A DNA stretch of 64,000 nucleotides from Diphasiastrum complanatum. Its lineage: Eukaryota > Streptophyta > Lycopodiopsida > Lycopodiales > Lycopodiaceae. The stretch lies in assembly GCA_029204225.1 (NCBI GenBank), contig CM055092.1, positions 69,842,252-69,906,251 of the forward strand. Reading direction: 5' to 3'. Position numbers and translations under genes: made by a program. Positions 54,924 through 64,000 of the stretch are shown here, piece by piece (positions within the stretch are counted from its first letter, which is position 1; every line of letters begins with the position of its first letter). The notes under the pieces were generated by a model. It had not been told where the DNA came from and searched no databases. It saw only the letters and a program-made list of their open reading frames with translations.

Positions 54924-55614
54924 TGTGAAGAATTGCCAAAAATTGGCAAATCTAGCTTGATCAAAAACCATGTAGAATAGTGTAAATTGTGTACACAAGT
55001 GGGTCCCACACATGTGAGGCCATGATGCCACATGGGAAACCCATCCTAATGTAGGTTAGGTCAAGTCAAGAGAGTTGGTCATGTCTATTTGGTGGTCATC
55101 CCTACTTTATAGGACCTATACCTAAGTTTAAGGTGAAAATTTGACCAACTAGCTACCTACCAAGCATAACTCTAGGAAATAGACTAGGGTTTCATTTTAG
55201 GTCAAGGAGAGTGAGTTAGCTTCCTTATTACATGCTGGAAATCCACCTAAATTCAAGAAGGAAGTCGAATTTGCTATGTATTCCCTCTCTCCATAGTGAG
55301 AAAAAAGAAAATTTTTGGAGCTCATTGGCAATCTCAAGCTAGTTCACTATGTACATTGAGTTTTTGTGATCCAAATGAAACCAAATCAATTTCTACTTGT
55401 TTCTCAGGTTGAAGGCCGTACTAAAGCCTGTAGTACACACGTGTGGGCTCGGATTTCAATGTTTATCAATGCTTTTGATTGTTAATGCTTGTTGTTTGTC
55501 AAATTGCCAACTTTTTTGTGTCTAGTTTTTTGATAGATTGTTAAGCAAGCATCCAATCACTCTTGTGGATCTTTTGTAGATCCATTTATGGTCCTAAAGT
55601 ACAGTACTTTCACA
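54924..55614 (+). repeat. element B 5' LTR (691 bp)
   Basis: TGTGAAGAATTGCC...AGTACTTTCACA. Differs from the 3' LTR by about eight substitutions, one base in a T run and a 10-bp deletion (tctagatcaa) after 'aaattgccaa'. About 1.2% substitution divergence by eye. Confidence 0.95.
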
Positions 55615-55630
55615 TGGTATCAGAGCCAAG
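55615..55630 (+). other. element B primer-binding site
   Basis: tggtatcagagccaag, directly adjoining the LTR; initiator tRNA-Met type. Confidence 0.9.
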
Positions 55631-56051
55631 TACAAGAGCATAAGCCATTGATCTAATGCAAATCCATTTTTAGCAAGTTTTGGTGCTAAAAACTAGTATT
55701 GAGAGGGCAAGCTAGAATCTTGATTTTGGTGAGGAGATTTGATCCCAAACTTGGTAGGGGTCCAAATCCGTACTGTCCACATGTGTGGGCACCTCTGAAC
55801 CTGCATTTAATGCATGGTATTCATTTGATCCAAAAAAATTCAATTTGTGAGCTATTGGTGTAATTTTTGGTGGAGATCCTAGGATAATCTACCAAGATCA
55901 TTTGCCATTGATTAGATTTGAATTTGTTTCATGGAATCTAATTAATCTAGGCTGAGTTCAAGTCCTATTAAGGTTAAAAACAGGTCTTGAAAGTACACCA
56001 AGAAGGAAGAAAGAGATTAAGCCATTTTTTTGTCCAAAAATAGCCAAATTT

Positions 56052-56399
56052 GGCAAGATTTGATTGTAAGTAGATTTCACATCATCTTATCTTCATTCCA
56101 ACTTTGTGAGGGAGTGTTAGAACTGAGATTATAAGTCCATTTGTTGGATTAGAAATCTAATTTGAGTGAAAAACTACAAGAGAGAGACCTTAGTGAGTTT
56201 CTAGAGACAATCAAATCCATTTCTTGGCAAGATTTGTTCGAAAGTAGTTTTCACTTCATCTTATCTTCATTCCAGCTTTGTGAGGGAGTGATAGAACTGT
56301 GATTATAAGTCCATTTGTTGGATTAGAATTCAAATTTGAGTGAAACACTGCAAGTGTGAGACCTTTGTGAGTTTCAAGTCAATCGAATCTATTTCTTGT
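56052..56399 (+). repeat. 174-bp tandem duplication in element B leader
   Basis: Copies 56052-56225 and 56226-56399 both start ggcaagatttg and share 'ttataagtccatttgttgga'. Same period and position as in element A. Confidence 0.85.
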
Positions 56400-56419
56400 T
56401 TGTAGAAGTCACTAGTAAG

Positions 56420-57190
56420 ATGGGATCTGCTGGAGCATACCTTCTAGAAGCTAGTGAGAGGTTGAATTCTACAAATTATACTATTTGGAAGGTTAGAATG
56501 GAGTCACTATTGGTGCTCCAAGACCTTTATGAGTTCTTGATTGAAGATGAAGATGAACCTCTAGGTGCACAGGAGTTAGCTAGATACAAGAAGAGATCTA
56601 GGCTTGCACTTCATTGTGTGAAGGTGAATGTAAGCAATGATTTGTTGAGAGAAGTATCAGCTTGTACTAATGCTAAAGAGGCTTGGGAGTCTTTAAAATC
56701 AATCTATGAGTCTAGCAACACTTCTAGACTTCTTATGCTTAGAAATCAAATTTTGCAAAGCATGAGGAGAAGTGAGGAGAGTGCACAGGATTATGTACTC
56801 AGAATCAAGTCTCTAAATAGGGAGTTGGCTTCCATTGGAGAGAAGATTCATGATGGAGAGCTTGTACAAATTGTCCTTAATGGTCTAGGAGATGACTTTG
56901 CAAATTTGGTCCAAAGTTTTGCCATCCAAGACACTTTGCCAACTATAGAAAAACTTCACAGTGTATTAGTGGCTGAAGAGTGTAGGATGCTCCATGCAAA
57001 ATCTAGAATGAGTTCCTTGTCTTTGCAGGATGGTGATGAGAAAGCAAAAAGAAGACCAATGGAAAGAAGAAGCATCCAAAGGAGGCCAAAGAAGAGGATG
57101 ATGCATCAAGCTCAAAGGACAAGTCAAAGCAAAAATGCTTCTTTTGTGGAAAGAAGGGGCATTATGCATCTAAATGCTACAAGAGGCTAA
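56420..57190 (+). CDS. gag: element B Gag, C terminus frameshifted
   Basis: Starts at ATG 56420 (MGSAGAYLLEASERLNST); the longer frame starts only at a TTG. UBN2-type copia Gag nearly identical to that of element A through SRMSSLSLQDGDEKA. At about 57044, 19 bp present in A are missing, so the frame shifts and the last 45 or so codons are out-of-frame sequence. The true zinc knuckle (CFFCGKKGHYASKC, about 57132-57176) is then read only in the other frame. Confidence 0.85.
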   Translation: MGSAGAYLLEASERLNSTNYTIWKVRMESLLVLQDLYEFLIEDEDEPLGAQELARYKKRSRLALHCVKVNVSNDLLREVSACTNAKEAWESLKSIYESSNTSRLLMLRNQILQSMRRSEESAQDYVLRIKSLNRELASIGEKIHDGELVQIVLNGLGDDFANLVQSFAIQDTLPTIEKLHSVLVAEECRMLHAKSRMSSLSLQDGDEKAKRRPMERRSIQRRPKKRMMHQAQRTSQSKNASFVERRGIMHLNATRG

Positions 57191-57198
57191 GAGCACAA

Positions 57199-58557
57199 GT
57201 GGAGGAGGACAAACAAGGAAACCTTGCAAAGGAGGAGGAGGAGGATGAAGTAGATGTATTCTTGATGGCATCTACATCCTCACCAACAAGCAATAGCAAT
57301 TCAAGAGACAATTGGTGGATTGACAGTGGGGCTAGCTCCCACATGTCTTGTGAAAAGGACTTTTTCTCAACCTTACACTCATTCAATGATGCTAAAAAGT
57401 TTGTCTTTACTGGAAATGATGAAGAGTGTAGGATAGATGGTGTTGGCACCATCTCTTTGTGTCTAGAATCCTCAAAATGCATGGATCTAGAAAATGTCCT
57501 TTATGTACCATCAATCACCAAGAATATGCTTAGTGTTGGTCTACTCTTAGAAAGTGGTTTGGATGTCCACTTTAAGCATGGTGTTTGCTTCATCTTGAAG
57601 AATGATGTTTGCATTGCAAAGGGATTTAAACATGGAAGATTGTTTAAGTTGGAAGCTAGTGTTGTTTTTAAAAGAATGAGCTTGGCAAAGGAGGAGATCA
57701 CTCAAGAGGAGATCTTGGCAAAGTGTGATCTTGCTTGCATTGAGGAGGAGCATCAAAAGGAGGAAGATCTTGAGGATCAGCCTCAAAGCATGAGAGTTCC
57801 AAGGGAGTCCTCAATGACAATGGCCGAGTCATCAAATTGCATGCAAATTGTCCATTCAAGTGTGCATCTTGCAAGGGTGGTGAGCTTTGGAGAGTCTACT
57901 ATCTTTGAATACTTTTTGGAAAGTAGTAGTAGACATGAGGTGACTTGTTTCTTATCTTTAAGATCCATGGTGTTTATTACTTTGTATGACAAGACAATGA
58001 AATGGGATGCTTTGAAATCTACATTTGTTGTTGATAAAGCAATTTCATTGGATAACTATTTTTGTAATAGTTTGAATAGAGTCATAAAAGATGAAACATC
58101 ATTTGCTTTGGAAATCTTTGTGTCCACATGTTTTGTGCATGATCATTCCAATGTAAGGACCAAAGATTATCCTATTTCAATGATAGGAATAATGGTAGTG
58201 TTTTGCTCTTCAAGTAGAGATTGTAGAATCTACTTGTTTTCAACCAAAGAATTTGTCAATGGTGGAAATGTGATCTTTCAAGAGTGGAAGATTTGTAAAC
58301 TTGAAGAAGCACCTTTGGATCAACACATTATTCAATTCATTGATGTTTTGGAGTCAAGTCAAGTGGAGGATCAAGCTCAAGACCCGAGGACTCCAAGAAG
58401 AATCTCGAGTATCAAGATGGAGCCATCTAGGCTCAATCATATGGATCAAGCAAGACAAGCTGTCTTTGGCAACATTATTTATGCACTTAATATTTTCATT
58501 GATGTATCTTCAAGTGCACAAAATGCCTTGGAATCCATGGCTTGGCATGATGTTTAG
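57199..58557 (+). CDS. element B protease ORF with eroded integrase, 452 codons
   Basis: Uninterrupted frame starting at a GTG within the zinc-knuckle tail. Protease NWWIDSGASSHMS (residues about 38-50), VLYVPSITKNMLSVG, then a long unusual region: acidic ITQEEILAKCDLACIEEEHQ, VHSSVHLARVVSFGE (integrase start with Asp to Ser), SSSRDCRIYLFSTKEFVNGG (integrase C-terminal motif) and TPRRISSIKMEPSRLN. About 95% identical to the element A frame and likewise open. No catalytic DDE and no RT. Probably the rear part of one Gag-Pro polyprotein. Confidence 0.8.
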   Translation: MEEDKQGNLAKEEEEDEVDVFLMASTSSPTSNSNSRDNWWIDSGASSHMSCEKDFFSTLHSFNDAKKFVFTGNDEECRIDGVGTISLCLESSKCMDLENVLYVPSITKNMLSVGLLLESGLDVHFKHGVCFILKNDVCIAKGFKHGRLFKLEASVVFKRMSLAKEEITQEEILAKCDLACIEEEHQKEEDLEDQPQSMRVPRESSMTMAESSNCMQIVHSSVHLARVVSFGESTIFEYFLESSSRHEVTCFLSLRSMVFITLYDKTMKWDALKSTFVVDKAISLDNYFCNSLNRVIKDETSFALEIFVSTCFVHDHSNVRTKDYPISMIGIMVVFCSSSRDCRIYLFSTKEFVNGGNVIFQEWKICKLEEAPLDQHIIQFIDVLESSQVEDQAQDPRTPRRISSIKMEPSRLNHMDQARQAVFGNIIYALNIFIDVSSSAQNALESMAWHDV

Positions 58558-58767
58558 TTTTGAAGTGTGCTACATGTATATAGACACATTTATGGAACAT
58601 CTTGTAAGGGATCCTCTAAGAGGTGGTGAAAGATCCTTCATGGACATCATTCTCTATTGGAGTCTCAAAAGTTCCTTCTTTGTAGCTGGATTTTTTAGAC
58701 ACTTCTAAAAGCTTTCATTGATCTATCAAGAGAGTTGTAAATAGATCAAGCTAAATTTGAGGAGGAG
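58558..58767 (+). other. element B 3' internal region with RNase H-connection remnant and polypurine tract
   Basis: A short frame retains RGGERSFMDIILYWS, recognisable as the copia segment GNERSFEDITLYRKL seen in the host at about 60050. Ends in ttgaggaggag just before the 3' LTR. Confidence 0.7.
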
Positions 58768-59469
58768 TGTGAAGAATTGCCAAAAATTGGCAAATCTAGC
58801 TTGATCAAAAACCATGTAGAATAGTGTAAATTGTGTACACAAGTGGGTCCCACACATGTGAGGCCATAATGCCACATGGAAAACCCATCCTAATGTAGGT
58901 TAGGTCAAGTCAAGAGAGTTGGTCATGTCTATTTGGTGGTCATCCCTACTTTATAGGACCTACACCTAAGTTTAAGGTGAAAATTTGACCAACTAGCTAC
59001 CTACCAAGCATAACTCTAGGAAATAGACTAGGGTTTCATTTTAGGTCAAGGAGAGTGAGTTAACTTCCTTATTACATGCTGGAAATCCACCTAACTTCAA
59101 GAAGGAAGTCGAATTTGCTATGTATTCCCTCTCTCCATAGTGAGAAAAAAGAAAATTTTTGGAGCTCATTGGCAATCTCAAGCTAGTTCACTATGTACAT
59201 TGAGTTTTTGTGATCCAAATGAAACCAAATCAATTTCTACTTGTTTCTCAGGTTGAAGGCCGTACTAAAGCCTGTAGTACACATGTGTGGGCTCGGATTT
59301 CAATGTTTATCAATGCTTTTGATTGTTAATGCTTGTTGTTTGTCAAATTGCCAATCTAGATCAACTTTTTTGTGTCTAGTTTTTTTGATAGATTGTTAAG
59401 CAAGCATCCAATCACCCTTGTGGATCTTTTGTAGATCCATTTATGGTCCTAAAGTACAGTACTTTGACA
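58768..59469 (+). repeat. element B 3' LTR (702 bp)
   Basis: TGTGAAGAATTGCC...AGTACTTTGACA, followed by the target duplication TGGCA. Confidence 0.95.
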
Positions 59470-60720
59470 TGGCAAAGATAGTAAGCATTCGGGCCATTAT
59501 TTCTCTTGCAAAACTTTATGGATGGGATCTATGGCAATTGGATATCACTAATGCATTCTTGAATGGAGATTTTGAAGAGGAAGTTTTTATGGAGCAACCC
59601 GAGGGCTACATTTCACATGGCAAGCCTAATCATGTGTGTTTTCTCCGAAATAGTTTGTATGGGCTTAAGCAAGCACCAAGGAGGTGGTATGCTAAGCTTA
59701 ACATTTTTTTGCTTTCTCAAATTTTCATTATGAGTGAGTATGATCATTCACTTTATTTTAGATTTGTTGGAAATGATGTAACTATTCTTCTAATCTATGT
59801 GGATGATATAATTTTTAGTGGGGTAACAAACAAGTATAGATGATATCAAGAAATCACTCAAGAAGGAATTTGAAGTACATGATCTTGGTCATTTACATTA
59901 TATCTTGGGATAGAGGTATTTAGAACTTCTTAAACAACTTTTATTTGTCAAGAGAAGTATGCTAATTCTATTCATAAAAGATTTCATATGCATGATGCTA
60001 AATCTATTGATACACCTATGGAGTCAAATGTAAAGCTCACTATAAGAGGTAATGAAAGATCCTTCGAGGACATTACTCTATAGGAAGCTAGTTGGTTCAC
60101 TCATATATCTAACCATCACAAGACCTGATCTAAGCTATTGTGTTGATAGATTAAGTCAATTCATGTATGATCTTAGTGTGGAGCATTGGAAGCTAGGCAA
60201 GAGAGTATCAAGGTACATCCCGGGTTCTAGAGATTTTGGCATTGTTTATAGGGGATCATCTCCTAACTTGTTTGGAATTTCAAATTTGGAATTTGCTGGA
60301 GATCAAATGGATAGGAAATCCATATGTGCACATGCTATTTCTATAGGTCAAGTGAGGCCGAGTACAAAGGCTTGACTTCATGCACCAAGGAGATGTTATG
60401 GATCAAAACGATGGTAATGGATCTTAACTTGTTGAGTTTTCAAAAGTGTCCAATCATCTTTTGTGATAACCTTTCCGCTAAAAGTTTGACTATCAATCCT
60501 TTTTTTTCATGCAAAGAGCAAACATATCGAAGTGGCTTATCATTTTGTGAGAGAACAAGTCATGGCAAAGGAAGTCGGGCTTCAATATGTCTCATCAAGG
60601 GAGTATGTGACTGATATCTTCACCAAAGCATTGGGAAAGGACTTGTTTATGAAGTATAGAACTCATCTTGGAGTACTATCAAAATCTATGCTAAAACTAG
60701 TTGAAGAGGGAGTTTGAAAA
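59470..60720 (+). pseudogene. host copia pol, right part (RT and RNase H)
   Basis: Resumes the interrupted RT: KIVSIRAIISLAKLYGWDLW, QLDITNAFLNGDFEEEVFME, SLYGLKQAPRRWYAKLN, ILLIYVDDIIFSG with intact YVDD. A frameshift at about 59840, connection KLVGSLIYLTITRPDLSYCV (60080-60140), RNase H with LEFAGDQMDRKSICAHAISI, SSEAEYKGLTSCTKEMLWIK, FCDNLSAKSLTINPFFSCKE, VREQVMAKEVGLQYVSSREY, VTDIFTKALGKDLF, ending in a stop at 60717 beside a purine tract gttgaagagggag (60700-60713). The 3' LTR is cut off within about 70 bp. Confidence 0.85.
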
Positions 60721-60799
60721 ACTCCACAAATTCAACTAGTTTAGTTGATCTAAATTGGCAATTTTGAGGCCAATGTGAAATTTCAACTTAGAGATAGAT

Positions 60800-62205
60800 T
60801 TTTTTATTTCAATAAGACATCATTTATCTGGGTCTGCAACGATTCAAGCTCTCTCTTCAATCTGTCATTTTCAGCTACCGCGTTGTGAAACTCCTTGTGG
60901 ACTTCCACACCTGAGTAGCTAAAAACTTGGAACTATTAAGATTACCTGTATCAGCTTGCTTCCCCTTGCGATATGTCAAAACTTCTGTCATAAGGCTCTC
61001 AATAATCTTCAAAGCTTGAATGTATTCCTCGTGTGAATTCACACCAGTACATCTAGCCTCTGATAGTTCCTTCAAGTCGATTAGCTCCTCTTCAAACCTA
61101 TTCTGATCGTGGCCCCGTCAGAATAACACTGCAATGTATCTTCAACGCTTATTCTCGTCAGTTTTTCAGAGTCCAACTGCTACTGTAGATCTTCTATCTT
61201 TTTTTGTTAAAAGTCTACCTTATTATTAAGAGCAATGCGCTTTGAATCGAATGAAGCAATTTGCTTCTGTGCAGCAGATAGTTCATCCTTTCTCTTGTCC
61301 AATTCGGACTGAAGAGACCAAAAATAGTCATTGGACTTTCTCAAGGTGACCTCAAACTTCTTGTTACTCTGCTCCATGGTGTTGAGCTGAGCCAAGAGTT
61401 TGGTCATCTTCGTCTTCATGTCATCGTTTAGCCCCTGCATTTTGGCTATCTTCAACTCGTATCTCCTTTGAACGGCGTCTATATTTCGTAGATACAAGAT
61501 CATCTGGTTTGTCTCGAAGTTCACATCCATCACCTAGTCAGGTGTATCTGGTTCTGGAGTCTGGTCCATCTGTTCTGCTTGTACTTCTACTTCTGCTTGG
61601 TCAGATGTGTCGTCATTATCAACAACTAAAATAGTGGTGGTGGTGGTATCCATCTCAGCATCAGAAGCGGCAATGAGTCCTATACAAAGCTTGACTTGTC
61701 CCTATGATATCAACTATTTCAATTTCAGTAAGATCCAATTGATGTGGAGCTGCAAGTGCGATCTTCCTTCTTTCTAGCATCGCCAACTCCCCTGACATTA
61801 GAATACTATAATGCAGGAACAAATGGGAAATATGGGCTGCATATGTTGCATACTTGCCATGCTTCATCGACCTATGGAAGGCCTTAAAAGCGATGGTAGC
61901 CAATTTGATCTGCTCTCCCTTGATGGCCGAGAGCAGATAACCGATATTAGTAACTGCAATTGTTGCATCTGCATCCGCCGCAAAGAGGACTTGGTTGTAG
62001 TATTTGCAAAAATTTCTCAAGGTCGAGTCTCTGATCATAGAAATTTTATATTCCTTACTTGGCATATAAAAATTACCATGAAAAAGATTGGCCTCGTCAA
62101 TGTCCTCCCTATGAGGAGCGACGATCCACACCTTGATAGTCACCACCTGCAAACACAGATTCCAAACCATCGGAAGCAACACACTCACAAGGAGGAGGAG
62201 CAAAG
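60800..62205 (-). pseudogene. retroelement-associated ORF, C-terminal part, with coiled coil
   Basis: Minus strand. After a probable acceptor 'gtgtttgcag' (about 62155): WIVAPHREDIDEANLFHGNF, YMPSKEYKISMIRDSTLRNF, CKYYNQVLFAADADATIAVT, YLLSAIKGEQIKLATIAFKA, a Thr/Asp-rich linker with repeated Thr codons (about 61640), then a coiled coil (61533-61207; KIAKMQGLNDDMKTKMTKLL, DELSAAQKQIASFDSKRIAL) and 61075-60875. Length and layout suit a structural (Gag-like) or accessory protein of a plant retroelement, but no domain can be named. Stops and frame changes at about 61540, 61200 and 61090. Confidence 0.4.
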
Positions 62206-62236
62206 AACACCAAAGTATGTCATTACAACTAACTTA

Positions 62237-62475
62237 CTCTCTCATTCAAAATTGGAAAATTTGGGTCTAGAAAGGACCGTAATAAACTCAAACTTATCTA
62301 TCTAACCACTACTCTAATTTTTATGGATTTTCTTAATAGGTACTCGGTGCACATTGGCTAGATCGGCCTCTACACATACTTCACCGACACAGGCCATTGG
62401 TAGTAGCCGTAATATACAAAACGACATAATACAATAAATTGGGACTATGAAACAAACTTGTTACTGCTAACTCAT
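62237..62475 (-). repeat. 3' LTR, third copia lineage, truncated
   Basis: Matches 42311-42565 with small indels. Lacks the terminal TGTTGGAACC end; it joins the neighbouring ORF's intron sequence ('gtaagttag' on the minus strand) at about 62236. Confidence 0.75.
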
Positions 62476-62494
62476 AAGTCTCTAAACTTTTCAA

Positions 62495-63958
62495 ACTTTC
62501 CTCGTGCAAGAGGCTTCATAAATATATTTGCTAATTGTTCTTCTATAGAACAATAGACTATGTCGATTTCCTTACTTAACACTTTCTCTTGCACAAAGTG
62601 GTACTATATTTCAGTGTGCTTTGTGTGTGCATGAAAAACAAGATTCTTAGCCATACAAATGTAGCTAATATTATCACAATACAACACAGTAGGATAGTCC
62701 TGCATAATAGTTAATATACTAAGCATGTGATGTATCTAGATAGCTTCACAAACAACAAACTTTGCAGAAATATATTCTACCTCTGAAGAAGAAAGTGAGA
62801 CGGTGGGCTGCTTCTTGGACTTCCATGATATTACATTGGTTCCAAGCATAAACACATAACTTGAAATTGATCTTCTAGTTTCAACATCGCTGCCCCAATC
62901 TGAATCACAATACCTTGTGAGATTAGCATCATCACCAAACCTATATTGCACTCCAAAATTAAAAGTACCCTGTATGTAGCGCAAATTCTTTTTGCGGCTT
63001 TCTAATGCGACGTATCGGCCACGAATTGGCTTACCATGCTAACTGCATAAGTAATGTCAGGTCTAGTAACTGTCAAATAAATAAGTGAACCCACCAAAGA
63101 ATGGAATAAAGTAGCATCAACTTTCTCTTCATCTAAGGCTCTGGTTATCTTCATGTTCAGCTCCATGGGAGTCGCCACTGGCTTACTATCCAACATATGA
63201 AAGCGTTCCAAAATGCCATATGCATACTTTGCTTGACTCAATAGATAAGAATCATCACTTCACCATACCTCAATTCCCAAGCAATAATGAAGTTCACCAA
63301 GATCCTTGATTTCAAACTCCTTGGCTAAGCTTCTCTTTACATCCTCAATAAGCTTCACATTGCTTCCTGTTATGATTATGTCATCGACATATACTACGAC
63401 GTACATGAAATTCTTATCCAGCTTCAACACATAAAGATTAGAATCACTTTCACATCTATGGAAACCAAGTTGCGTAATAAGAAAAGTGTCAATCCAAGTA
63501 TACCATGCTCTTGCGGATTGCTTCAAACCATATAATGCTTTATTCAACCTTCACCAATGTCTCTCCTTACCTTTTAAAACAAAGCCCTTAGGTTGTGTGA
63601 TGTAGATCTCCTCATCAACATAACCATTCAAATATGCACTATTTACATCACATTGAAATAATGACCAACCATAACTAGAAGCAATAGCTATAATGAGCTT
63701 AATAGTTATCATTTTCGCTACCGGTGCAAAAGTCTCGTCATAGTCTATACCCGCTTCTTGTGCATATCCCTTGGCTACTAACCTGGCCTTCCTTCTTTGA
63801 AGTTTGCCATCGGATCCATACTTAGCTTTGTAGACCCATTTTCTCCCGATTGCTTTCCTTCCATCTTTAGGAGGTACTAATTCCCAAGTATCATTTACTA
63901 GCAGCTTCTTGAAAACTAACTGGTTCTTTCTCAACAATGAAACTGGACATAAGTGCAT
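62495..63958 (-). pseudogene. copia RT-RNase H, third lineage, runs toward right edge
   Basis: Minus strand: RT entry LVNDTWELVPPKDGRKAIGR, KARLVAKGYAQEAGIDYDET, QCDVNSAYLNGYVDEEIYIT (63958-63551). A stop, ALYGLKQSARAWYTWID and VVVYVDDIIITGSN with intact YVDD (63547-63260), FHMLDSKPVATPMELNMKIT, VGSLIYLTVTRPDITYAVSM (63241-63002), RNase H YCDSDWGSDVETRRSISSYV, SSSEVEYISAKFVVCEAI (62984-62736), and a remainder to about 62495. Four breaks in the frame. Integrase and Gag would lie beyond 64000. Confidence 0.88.
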
Positions 63959-64000
63959 AATTTACTTGTCTTGACCTTAAATTTCTAGCTCCCCCTTGAT

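Larger units (their letters stand above)
54924..59469 (+). mobile_element. copia-type non-autonomous element B, nested, with target duplication
   Basis: Complete LTR element of 4546 bp. 5' LTR 54924-55614, primer site 55615-55630, leader with a 174-bp duplication, gag, protease ORF, purine tract 58753-58767 (ctaaatttgaggaggag region), 3' LTR 58768-59469. A perfect 5-bp target duplication TGGCA flanks it (54919-54923 and 59470-59474). It is inserted in the RT gene of another copia element. No integrase triad, RT or RNase H of its own. Same family as element A, opposite orientation. Confidence 0.95.

Noticed and set aside
1-64000. tRNA, rRNA, CRISPR or bacterial-type signals
   Set aside because: No cloverleaf with A/B boxes, rRNA core or spaced repeat array was seen; the repeats present are LTRs, tandem duplications and low-complexity sequence.

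Overview
The window looks like repeat-dense nuclear DNA from a large-genome land plant. Almost every recognisable coding stretch is a transposable-element protein: Ty1/copia and Ty3/gypsy Gag-Pol and CACTA TNP2 transposase. Copia primer-binding sites complementary to plant initiator tRNA-Met (TGGTATCAGAGC) recur, and gene fragments carry GT-AG introns. I cannot name the species. No tRNA, rRNA, CRISPR or bacterial operon structure is visible.

Layout. 1-9.9 kb: a CACTA TNP2 pseudogene on the minus strand running off the left edge, two decayed SET-domain gene copies, a RAD7-like LRR gene fragment between direct repeats, and a chimeric ORF that starts with a piece of copia gag. 9.88-14.27 kb: copia element A (minus), a non-autonomous Gag-protease element, lying against the C-terminal half of a second CACTA transposase (14.27-15.9 kb, plus). 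17.1-19.3 kb: gypsy pol remnant (plus). 19.3-26.6 kb: mostly unrecognised AT-rich sequence with homopolymer G/C runs and one candidate LTR. 26.6-28.27 kb: gypsy pol remnant (minus). 28.28-40.02 kb: copia element C with truncated LTRs and a scrambled pol. 41.4-49.2 kb: copia gag plus LTR inserted in another ORF, then a long decayed gypsy element (minus). 49-53.6 kb: LTR and primer-site debris. 53.6-60.7 kb: a copia host element carrying nested copia element B (54.92-59.47 kb) with a perfect 5-bp target duplication. 60.8-64 kb: a retroelement-associated ORF, an LTR and copia RT/RNase H (minus).

The most unusual part is 32.75-39.50 kb, embedded in copia element C and not itself copia or gypsy. 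It holds four gene-like units on alternating strands: a coiled-coil, possibly transposase-like ORF; a small protein ending in a CxxC motif; an intronless divergent histone H3-fold protein; and a two-exon unknown gene with a phase-consistent intron. The second and third are divergently arranged around an 830-bp spacer packed with two families of palindromic motifs (ATATCGCACTTGTGCGCG and ACACGTGT). The H3-like protein keeps the position-4 lysine context and the H3 dimer-interface residues, but has Asp where H3 has Lys9 and lacks a recognisable Lys27 segment. A mobile unit carrying its own H3 variant is the best candidate here for something undescribed.

The second coherent story is the A/B copia family: two copies 40 kb apart in opposite orientation share the same loss of integrase, RT and RNase H, the same 174-bp leader duplication and the same long protease-containing frame. 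The frame is broken by different lesions in each copy, so the family probably moved in trans.
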